From contig OZ023274.1 in NCBI GenBank assembly GCA_964007475.1, forward strand, positions 51,169,678 to 51,233,677: a DNA stretch of 64,000 nucleotides, in the 5' to 3' direction. The stretch comes from Hybos culiciformis. Taxonomy: Eukaryota; Arthropoda; Insecta; Diptera; Hybotidae. The notes beneath the pieces are model-generated. The model was not told the DNA's origin and ran no database searches. It worked only from the letters and a program-made list of their open reading frames with translations. The position numbers and the translations under genes are program-made. This document shows, piece after piece, positions 25,847 to 37,800 of the stretch (position 1 is its first letter; the number at the start of each line of letters is the position of its first letter).

Positions 25847-28800
25847 ATGCAAAATAGATATTTAGGGTACTGTGATAAATTACTAGGAATATTATTGATA
25901 TCAATTTTAAATATAAATGGTAAAAATATACATTACGAACTTAGTGTGGCCAAGATTTGGTTCAATTCAAAAATTCCAAATTTTGAATTGAATCATCAAA
26001 TTTTAGTTTATCCTTTGAAATTTAAATTAATATTATATTATATTTTTATTAGGTCTAGTTTTTGGTTTGCAGAATGCTAAATTAATGATACCAAATTCTT
26101 ATACAGCTTTAAGTGGTGATTTACATTTACAACTTCAATTACCAGATAATAAGGCCTTATTGAATACAGTAACCAAAGTTCAATTAAATTATTTAAATAA
26201 TTTACAGGATAAGGAAGTGGTAGATTCATTTTCATTGAATCCAGATCCTAGGAATAATGTTACACAGTTTAAAATTAAGTGCCAAAAATTATATCGAGGT
26301 GGAAATTATGAATTTGAAATCATAAATAGTATCAATTCAACTGTGAATGGAACAAATCGTTTGATTCAAAAAATTCAAGTAAAATGGCCAAGTGTAAGAT
26401 TGATAGCAAAACCTGATTATATTGGAACATATCCAGAAGAACAAGTTCAAGTCAATGTAACATTTCCCGAAATTGATTGCTCATTAAAAAATATGAACTC
26501 AATCAATATATCAGAGTTTTGGTTAGAACTAATTTATTGCAATCAAAATAGAAACGAATGCATTAATTCATCATCGAATCGGTTAAATAATCTTTTATAT
26601 GCTGAACAAATTCGCGGATTCCCGAGAATAAAAACAATCAATTTAAAGTGTAATTTATTTGGATTAGCCGGTTATTATTTGATTAGAATAAGACCTGTTT
26701 CACCGACACCAAGTTTTGTTAGTGATTTTTATTTTATTAAAGCTGATTGGAATGAAAAATTTGTTTTTAATGTTCACACAAGAAGTATTTTGCCCTGTGA
26801 TCCACATTCAGGAATTGGCGTATTATTTGAATATCCAAAATGTATTTTAGATCAAGCAGATCGAGTTCGATTATTTGCAAAATTAAGAGCGGACATAGCA
26901 TCATTGAATCCACCTACAACGTTACATTATATTACAGGTTAGTATTTTTTTTGAGAATACTTAATATTAATATTATAAATACATGTTATATTATATCAGT
27001 ACGTTATATGAATAATTTTTCTTTTAAAGAGCAACGAGTAAATAAGGGGATTCATTCAATGAACTTTGATTGTGATTACTTTTCGGAGAAATACATTGAA
27101 TATTGTTTCGTTTATGTTACACAAGCTTTATCTGGTCAAATTTCTGATATAAGAACCGATTGTGTTCCAACACTTCCTATTAGCGGTAAGTGTATAATTA
27201 TCATCACACTATTCTTATTATAATTATTAGTAATGTATATAAGTAAAAATTAAAACACATAATGCAATTATTTTTTTTATAGAGACAGATATGGGACATT
27301 GGGGCTCTTGGTCAGAGTGGACACCATGTTCAACAACATGTACAGGTGGAACAAAAAATCGTTATCGATTTTGTGATTCACCGCCGCCAAAGTATGGTGC
27401 AAAATTTTGTGAGGTATGTAGCATTGTTTTTTTTTATCTATTTTAGAAATATCATCATTATTAGACTATCAGAATATTTCGCCAATATGATGTTGAAAAT
27501 TTGATTTTTTAAACATCATTATCCTCTTATCTCATTTTGTTGTTCATATATATATAAGGTTCAAATTAAAAATATAGATCATTTACGACTATATAAAATT
27601 CGTAGAAGACAAGCGTTTTTAAAGGTTTGTTTTTTTAGAAAGAGTTATAATTATAAATAATTATTATTTTACATGAAATGAAAATATGAATAAAATTAGC
27701 ATATTTATATAATTGACTTAACAACATAAAAAAAAAAATAATTTCATTGATTTTTACTAATTATTTCGGTTAGAATACTTCTGCCAAAATTTACGTATAA
27801 AATTATATTTTCCTGGAAAATATATTTATTATTCAAAACAACTCACTAGAATATCCTATTTTCTTTTTAACATGAAGGATTCATATTTATACATAACTAT
27901 CATTATCATTATTGTTGGAAAAAAATACATGCATACATATAGCTATTCAAATTACTTTTTTTAAACGACCTTAACTTTTGGAATGTTTTATCAATTTTTT
28001 CCACAAAACAAAATTATTTATGCTTTCAGGGGAGTTTCCTTAGATTATTTGTTTATACCAACCGTATATGTTTTAATAACGAAATTACTATAATTTATGG
28101 TTACTATGGAAAGTTTTAATTTTTCAAATGTAAATAAAATTTTAGAATTTAATTTATTTGAATTTAAATAAAATCACATATATTTTTTTAAAAATTAAAT
28201 AAATTTTTTCTTTATCAAATCTTATATTATAATTTCATTATGGGAAAAAAAAAAGAGAAGAAAGTTAAAGATGAAGGTGATAAACTGACCGCTGTTGATA
28301 AAACTTTTTATGAACTCATTATAACAGATTTAAATAATAAGCTGGGAAAAATTCGAAGTCATGTTGCTAAATTAGAAGAATCTAATGATGATATGAGTGA
28401 AAAAATTCGTCAATTAGAAGAAGATCGTACTGATATTACTGCACATTTGGATCGAACATTGGCAAAAAAAACTGATACTATTAAAGAATTGAATGAACAT
28501 TTATTAGAATTGTCTGAAGTTCGAAAACGTGAATCTAGTGAGGCCAATGATAAAATTAAAGAGTTAGAAGCAAAATTTCGTGCTATGCATGAACAATTAA
28601 CATCCGAAATAAAATTACTTAATGGTAAACTGAATTCATTGGAAGAATTTCGTACTCAAAGAGATGATTTATTGGCTAAATTTGATGAACAGGATGCTTA
28701 TATTAAAGATCAAGAGAATCAACATCGTGAATCTGCAAATGAAATGGAACAAAAATCGATAATTGAAAAAGATCAATTAAAAAAAGAAGTTGAAAGTAAA

Positions 28801-31800
28801 TTGCTGCAATTGGCTGAGGATTTTACAAAATCAAGTGAAATTCGTATTGCCGGTTATACGAGACGTTTAATACGTGAAAATATTGCTTTAACAAAAGAAA
28901 TGGATAAAATGATGTTATCACAACAGCGAATAGAAGCAGAAAATAAAGATATTACTTCAAGTTCCAGAGAATTAAGAGAAAAATTTGAAATTAATGAAAT
29001 AAGTCAAAAACGATTGGTTAAAACTTGCCAAAGTCAAATTGAAATAATTGAAAAATTGGCAACACAGTATGAAAACTTAAAAAAGAAACATCTTGAATTG
29101 ATGAATTTCAAACGTTTGTACGAAAATTTAATTAAAAAAGATGTTATTGAAAAATTCACTTACAGTGATATGTCGAAAAAATTAAGAATAATGGGTCAGC
29201 GTGTCGAAATGGTCAAAATGGATAAACAAAAACTAATTTCGCTTCATTTGACGAATGAAAAAGAAATTTTAAGATTGAAGGATATTGTGAGAACAATTAA
29301 ATTCGCAATTGAGTCAGCTATAAGAAGTGAAACAGAAGATTGCTATAATGATAAGCCATTCCGGGAGGCTCAGCGTAAAGGTTTATTAGCTGAATTGATG
29401 AAGATTGCTTCAACGTATAGTGATGAAGTAGTTATAACTCAATCGGTTAGTACGATTTCATCAACACAGTCAATGTATAGGCCGGGAGCAGCTGGTTTTA
29501 TGCCAAAATCCAAAGCTGCATTGTTAGAATTATTTAAAAAAGAAGCAAGAAAAGTTGCATCTGTTGAGCTTATATCACCAGAATTTAAACAAAAAACTTC
29601 TGATGGTAAAATTGTTCCAAAGCCTAGAAGTCTCGAAACTGAAACATTGATTGATATAGAAAGTGGATCTTTGTTAGCATTTTCTTCATCACGTGAAGAT
29701 CTTGAACTCCCAGCTGAAGGAGCTGGTGCGGGTGATGAGGAAGATATGGGACAATCTTCGTCCGATGAGGCACCAAAAGATAAAGAGAGTGGTGAAAGGG
29801 TTTCTGTTGCTGAATCTGCGAAAACAATAAGCATGGGCGTTTCAGAAACGATTTCCATGGAAGGTGAAGGTGAAGAGGAATACGGAATAATGGAAGATGA
29901 AGAGGATGAAGATAGTGTACAATTTTTTTATTAAATAACAGAATGTATAAATATTTTGTACTTTTATAAAGAAATATATTGTAGGATGCCGTATTTTTTA
30001 AAATAAATGTTCAAACAAAAATTAATTTTAATTAATTTATTGACTTTGAGGTTTCAACCTTCTTTTCTCAAATCTTTACATGGAATGAATAATTTGACGC
30101 TTAACCTAAATTTCTTTATTTACAAAAATCATTCTGTCTCTTTTTCTTTTTCAACGATAATATTGACAGCATAGTAAGTGAAGACTTCAGACAGTTTGTG
30201 ACTCGTTCCTAATAATACAACCTACTTTTTGATTCTCTTACAGCTCGTCCAACCTGACAGTTCGATCGACCCGATCAACTTTGTAAAAATTAACATTAGT
30301 ACTGTCCACCCAGACACCGTGATGACCGACAGTTCACTGTAGGTTGTAGCCATTTCCTCAAATGAGATGATTCTATAACACCATTATATGGAATTTGACT
30401 CACTTGACAACCGTCAATATCTTTAATTAAGTATCTGTCGTGGGGAAATTTCTTTGAAACAACATAAGGCCCCTTGTACTTAGGTATAAGTTTTTTGTTT
30501 GTTCCTAACGTAACATCTACATTCTTAATTACTACAAAATCGCCCACCTCAAAAACTTTTGCTGGTCTATGTCTGGTTTTAAAGTATTTTTCATTGTAGG
30601 TCTGAGAGACAGTTATTGCATTTAAAGCACGCAATCTACTGGATTCTAGGTTACGTTCTGGAGTTTTTTCATGGTTCAAATATTCTGTTAGCCAGTCAAC
30701 AGTTGGTCCCTTTTGGTTAACACCAAATAACAACACTGAAGGACTATCTCTGGTAGTACTATGTTTTGAGTTATTTATAGCGTACTCGACGTCAGGCAAC
30801 TTAGAAGACCAGTTAGAGTGTTGAGCAATTTCACTCAGCTTCGCAAGCATTGGAGTTAAAACTTGATTGGTCCTTTCAACTTGACCATTAGCTTGCGGAG
30901 AAGCTGTTGCGTTTCTCACGTGTACAATATTATTTTCAGCAAGGAAATTATTGAATTCGTTGGAAGTAAAACAAGTGCCTCTGTCACTAATGATTCTATT
31001 AGGCCTACTGTAATATTCAAAATATTTTTTCAAACTATTTATAACTTCTTTAGTGCTGGTAGAACTAGCTGAATATAGTTTTACGAATTTTGTGAATGAG
31101 TCAATTATAACTAGGATATATTTTCGTTTTGATCTAATAGATGGTAACGGTCCATAGTGGTCCATGTGCAATGTGTCAAAAGGTAATGGTTTTTTAGGGA
31201 TACTAAAGAGATTTCTCTCGTTTTTATTTGTCGGGCTTGAAAACATGATACATTTTAAGCAATTAAGGATAAAATTTTCGACTTTCTCTTTCATTTTGGG
31301 AAACCAATAACTTTGTTTTATTTGTTCCCAACACTTATTTGCAGAAAGGTGACCAAATTTTTCATGAAACAGTCGGATAATATTATTTTCCATTTCTTCA
31401 GGGACAACTAAATACTTAAGCCCATCTGGGTTTTTCCTATATAAAATTCCATTAGCTATTTCGTAGTGCACATCCGAAGTCTTTCCCCCTAATCGTTCTT
31501 TTATTTCTTTTATATTCTTGTCACGGTTTTGTGTAGCTACCAAATTAAACTCTACTTCATTTTCCTCAATGGAATTAACAGTTTCTAACCTGCTTAATGC
31601 ATCAACATGCATCATACTAGTACCTCCCCTATGTTCAATGCTGTAGTTATAATTTTCTAATTCCAGAGCCCATCGGGAAATTCTGGGATTTAAAATTTTC
31701 TTTTTTAGCGTCTGAGTTAATGAGTTACAATCTGTCACTATTTTAAAGGGTATACCTTCTAGGTAAACATGAAATCTTTTCAATGCGTATATAATAGCTA

Positions 31801-34800
31801 GCGTCTCCAGCTCAAAACTATGGTACTTTGCTTCCGCTTCAGTAGTTGTTTTCGAAAAATAAAAAACTGGATGAAATTTATTATCGTTCTGTTTTTGGAG
31901 TAGTACAGCTCCAAACCCGATAGCACTTGCGTCGCAATGGAGTTCTGTCTCTTTCCTTGGATCATAAATTGATAGAATTGGAGATTCAATTAATTTTTTC
32001 TTTAATTCCTCAAAAGTAGTAAGACAATTTTGATTAAATTCAAACTTAGAATCTTTCCTTAATAGTAATTGCAATGGCTTACAAATTCTAGCGAAGTTCG
32101 GCACGAATTTTCGGAAATAACTACATAACCCGATGAAAGAATGCAACTGTTTTGTGTTCTTAGGAACAGGGAATTTCAATATAGTGTCTTTATGACGTGA
32201 ATTAGGCACAATACCCTGAGCATTTACGTGGTAACCTAAATAATCTAATTCATTAAAACCAAAGTGACATTTTTCAATTTTCAACTCAAGGCCATGATCG
32301 GAAAGGCACTGCAAAATTTCTCTTAATAAGTTCACATGTTCTTCGAGAGTTCGAGTTGCAAGAAGAATATCGTCAATAAAAATTGTAATTAATTTATTTT
32401 CAATAAACTTTCTCAAAATTCTTGAAATGAAACGTTGAAACACAGAGGGGGAATTCTTCAAACCGAATGGCATCATAATATACTCGTACTGCCCCGACGG
32501 AGTTACAAAAGAAGTTTTTGGTACAGAATTCTTTTCTACTTTCACTTGGTGGAAACTATTTTTTAAATCAAGTAACGTATAAAATTTTTTATTTTCTAAG
32601 TACTCTAGACAGTCTTCTATCAATGGTAAAGGGTAATTATCACGTACGGTGATTTTATTCAATTCCCTATAGTCAATGCACATGCGTGTGTCACCACTTT
32701 TTTTCTTTACAAGCACAATAGGAGATGCATAAGGGGAGTCACTAGGTCGTATAATACCTTTAAGAAGTAAATCATCAATTATATTTTGGACTATGTTTCT
32801 GTTATGGTAGGAAAGTCTACGTGGACCGCACCTAACTGGTATATCAGTTGTCAGTTTAATTTCCATTTCAAAATATTCACCTTTAGAATTTCTATTTTTG
32901 TTCTCCTTATAATATTGCTCGATTAATTTTTCAATTAAATTTCTGTCGTTAATGCTAAGATTAGGATTTATGTTAAATTTGTCACCTAAGCGTATTTCCC
33001 CTATATTAATGTTAAAAATGTCAGGTACTTTAGGTATCTTTTCGTCTTCAATGTATTTTATTTTACTCTTATTTGGTTTCACTGTAATGTTACTGTCAAT
33101 TTCACTCCCAATTTCAGATACCTCATTAAAACGGTTGTCAAGTTTTTTATTAAAAATAAAATTTTCTCGAAAATTAGTAATCAAAAATATATTTGGGGTC
33201 TCGATTTCAAAATTTTTTTTTTTATAAGGTTTAGAATGACAATTCAAATTTATATTATTTTTAAAACTAAAAACTAAATTAAATTCCTTCATGAAATCTC
33301 TTCCAAACAAAAATGGTTTTGGTAATAGGTCAGGCTCAACAATGAACAATTGGATTTCCCGTATTTGGTTGGACAATTTAACAAAACAATCTATTTTTCC
33401 ATATGTGTTTAATTTTACCCCAGATATACTATTATAATTTGAATAAAATAACGATTCGTTTTCAAAATCTATTGGAATTATTTTTCTCGATACAAAGCTG
33501 ACCGGGCTACCACTATCAATAAGAGAATCATAAAAAAAAAATTTAGAGTTACTACTACACGAGTCACCTAATCTGAAAGCAACACTTACCTTGCCGATGG
33601 GATTGATGTCTTCTTCTTCTTCATCTTCTTCATCATCTTCAGCTCTTCCAATGGTGTCATCTACTGCATGAACAATTTTCTTTGGGCATTGCTTAATTTG
33701 ATGATCATTACCACCACACTTAAAGCATACGCCACTTGGCCTCTTAGCATTTGGACATTGGTTAGAATAATGTCCAAAATTGCTGCAGTTGAAACATCTA
33801 ATGTCCATTGTCTTCTTAGCTTCATCTTTTGGTAGTCTCTTAATGGTGCTTGGTAGTTTAGGCTCAGTTGAACGGTATTTCTCATACTTGATTAATAATT
33901 CCTTCAATTCGTTCAATGTTTTTGCTGTGTATAAAAATGATACATAAGCTGAACGGTCACGTAGGCCTTCAATTACCGCTGTAATAATTTCACTTTCATC
34001 TAATTTAGCCTGATATGCAATTTCTTTAATTGAAAACATATAACTAATTATGTTTTCATTTCTTCCTCGAACACGGAGGCGCAGTTGCTGGTACACATCG
34101 TTTACTGATATATTTTTTTTGAATTGGTTCAATAACTCGCTGCTGAGTTCTTTTGAGTTTTTAGCTTGGCACGTTCTTAAAAATACAGCAGCGGTACCTT
34201 TTAACATTTTCCGCATAGCTATGTATTTAAAATGTTCACTGCAATAACTCATTGCTAATGCATTGTTAAAATCTTCCAACCATTTTTCAATCGAATACGC
34301 GTCATCGCCTGTAAAATGTGGTACTATGTATTCTATTTCACTAATTTTCAAATGTTGTGCCCCTACACTGGGTTCGCGTTCCAATAAATTCAATTCTTTT
34401 TTCAATTTCAATAATTTAATTTTTTCTTCTAGTTGTTTTATTTCATCGGTTGCGGTGTTTGTTGCTGCTACCGCTTCCGCTGTCACTGCTTCACTGCTTA
34501 GTATCACTTCTGTAGCTGGTGTTGTCACTGCGGCTGCTTCCACTTGAACTGCTGCTGCGGCTGCTTCCACATGAACTGCTGCTGCGGCTGCTTCAACTTG
34601 AATTGCTGCTGCTGCTGCTTGTACTTGAACTGCCGCTGTTGCATTGCCGCCATTTTCACTGGAGTCACTTTTTCCCATCAAATTTTCACTGTTGTAATTT
34701 CTATTACTCACCTCATCCGATTTATTTCCAATAATAATTTCGCTAACTTCTAATAAAGATAATGAATTAAGGTCGCCAGAAGTATTCATTTTTAAGCGCG

Positions 34801-37800
34801 TTACCCCACACCTGAACTGTAGGATGCCGTATTTTTTAAAATAAATGTTCAAACAAAAATTAATTTTAATTAATTTATTGACTTTGAGGTTTCAACCTTC
34901 TTTTCTCAAATCTTTACATGGAATGAATAATTTGACGCTTAACCTAAATTTCTTTATTTACAAAAATCATTCTGTCTCTTTTTCTTTTTCAACGATAATA
35001 TTGACAGCATAGTAAGTGAAGACTTCAGACAGTTTGTGACTCGTTCCTAATAATACAACCTACTTTTTGATTCTCTTACAATATTTAAATAAAATTAATT
35101 GTGTAATTCATTTAGAATTTATAAAAAAAATTAAATGGTTATTTTTATTACACCTGTGTAGTTACTTCAAAAGTATTCAGATTTACTCAGAAAGAAAAAA
35201 AGTCAAATATTTCACTGTGTTTCACTTTCAGTTTTTTGAATTCGATTCATCCATTCTGTCATAATTTTTAGATTTCATGCATGTGTACCTAATTGTGTAT
35301 ATTATGTAGAAACACTGCATTCATTGACTTGTAAGATTGAAATTTTTTTCAATAAAATTTCTAGGGACCTGCCGTTGAGACAGAAAGTTGTGGCTTAAAT
35401 AGAACATCTTTTTCAAGTACATGGGAATGCTTAGATGGAGTGTCAACAACAATTGGTAAATCTATGGCTCAAGACATAGCTTCTGAAATTGGACCAGGTA
35501 AGTGTTATTACGATTTTTTTTATAATATCCATACAAACATATGATCCCACATAAAACTGAATAACAAAAATATATATTTTTAAGGATGCCGGTGTGGTTG
35601 TATAATTCATTTAACTTCTTCAAAGCCAAAGAGGTTAATTGCAGCCTCCGCTCAAAGTTGCCCTGGAAGATCGTTTTGGTTAATACAGGTATTTTACTAA
35701 AATTTAATGTTATTTTCGATAACTAAATAATGTATTTTTCAAGGGTAACAGTGATACAAGAATTAAATTTTCTATGGATTTTGTTCGACTTCCGTGTACA
35801 ATTCAATTTATTAAAATTCGGGACGGAGATTCATTGTCATCAAACTTAATATCACATTATTATATTGAAAATACTCGTAGATTTTATCAGAATAAAACTT
35901 CAATTTCCTCGAAATCGCAGCTTTTAGTAGAATTTTATTCCGATGAATTTGAGATGAATGGACAATGTAAAGGCGGTTTCATAGCTAGTGTTGAGCAATT
36001 TGTTCCGGCTAGTTCAGCAGTTCAAAGAATAAGAATATTTAAAAATTTTGCATACAATAGTTACGTTCAATTAATATTTATAGTCTTTGCATTAATAATA
36101 ATATTAATAAGTGCTCTCTTGGGTAAGTAAAAAATTAAAAAATAATAGTTTGCAAACTTAATATATATTTTTTTTAATTAAATGACCTTGCTGTTGCTTA
36201 ATAAACTTCATAAAAAAAATAGCTATAACTATTGAATTTCTACAAACTTCACACAGACAAACTATCAAACATACTGTCTTAATTCTACCATCTATTATTT
36301 TATTTGGCAGGAATCCAATATGTTTTAAGATACAGAAAATATCATTTAGCATTGAGTAAAAATGATTTGGAATCTCCATTTCATACGCCACGAGCATCTT
36401 TGGGATCTCTTCATGTTGATCATCATCCTCTTCGAGCGCTGTCAACTTCAACTTTATTATCTGAAGTTGTTTATTTAGTTAAAATACGTCCAAAAACGAA
36501 AGTGAAGCACGCTGTATTACGAGAAAGTGTGTGTACCGAAAATGCTGCTATAACTGAAAGTAACTTAAGTGTTCCAATGAAGGATAAAAGGTGAGACATT
36601 TTTTTTATTATAGGTATAACTAATTAAAAATTAAAAATTTAATTCTTTGAAAAAATAATAATTAATAATAATAATATAACTACACCAAAATAGAGCTGCC
36701 TTAACTTCTTGATAAGACTTTCCAAGATGATATTTTATATTCAAATTGATTTTTTTGGTTTATAATTTTTTTATCTGCACAAAATACAAGTATGCACACT
36801 TTTTATTCACTTTTCATTCAAAAATTCTTAAACTTTATTTACAGTGAAAAATCTGATAGTAATGAGAGTATTCGCACTTTAACTAATGAAAGTGAAGAAA
36901 AATCTAGTGATAATAGCACCAAAACTATGCCTTCTGTTTCTTTGAAAGATAACATGTCGATTAGTTCTGCTGCCAGTGAAAATGTTCTTGATGATTTACG
37001 TAAAAAACAGGGTTTAGTAGCGTTAAAAAAGAACATTTCGACAGATTTATTAAAGCGTAAAGTATTAGATAACCGAAAAATACTTGAAACTGAAACAACT
37101 GTTTCATTGAATAATTTAGATGAAAGAAATCATTATTTTAGCATTAGTAATAGTACATTAACAAATGTAAGTATGTATTTACGAAAATAGAAGTTAAAAT
37201 AAATGAAATATATTATTTCATATAAAAAAAAACTTACAATTTTGTTTTTAGGGTTGTTATTCACCGATTCCGAATGTAATTAGTACTGCTATGATACGAA
37301 ATACAACAACTAACCCAAAAGAATCAAAAGATAAAAAAAATAGGGAAAAATTATTATCAAGACCAGACTCTGAATTTTCTATACAATCAAATCCGGAGGA
37401 GTTAGAGCTAGATTATTACGATTACAATATTAACCATGCAGGAGCTGCTCCAGGCTCTTATTTGGGAATGGATCCACAATATTTAGTTTGGATACCTCCA
37501 TTAGATGATGGTAATATACTTAGTGATGATGAACCATTATACGAAGAGATACAGAGTCATAATAAAGTTATTGAAAATACCAAAGAAGAAAATTGTAACG
37601 ATGAAAAAGATATTGAAAAGGAAGCAGATGAATTATTATTAAGTAGTAATACATTACAAACAAATTTAAAACAAAATTTAAAATCAAATGATAGTGCTTT
37701 AACACAGTTAGTAAATATGAATCCATGTAAAAATCGTCGTATTTCGGATTCAAATAAGGAAAGTTATCGTGAAAAAGAAACTCAGGTAATTAAATCGCCT

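Larger units (their letters stand above)
29980..35080 (-). mobile_element. full-length Ty3/gypsy LTR retrotransposon
   Basis: Two 263-bp direct repeats (29980-30242 and 34818-35080) with TG…CA ends bound a 5.1-kb element read on the minus strand. By eye I found no difference between the two LTRs. The host flanks are both ATAT (29976-29979 and 35081-35084), a 4-bp target-site duplication as usual for this superfamily. One long gag-pol ORF is intact and there is no env. It lies in intron 4 of the TSP1/CUB gene, 45 bp past the stop of the nested CFAP157-like gene. Identical LTRs imply a recent insertion. Confidence 0.95.

Noticed and set aside
26840..27223. 127-residue ORF overlapping the receptor exons
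   Set aside because: It reads through intron 2 in part; its second half is the true exon 3, which splices in phase to exon 2.
34790..34852. Upstream in-frame ATG for the gypsy gag-pol
   Set aside because: It lies inside the LTR, before the primer site, so the later ATG at 34789 is the better start.
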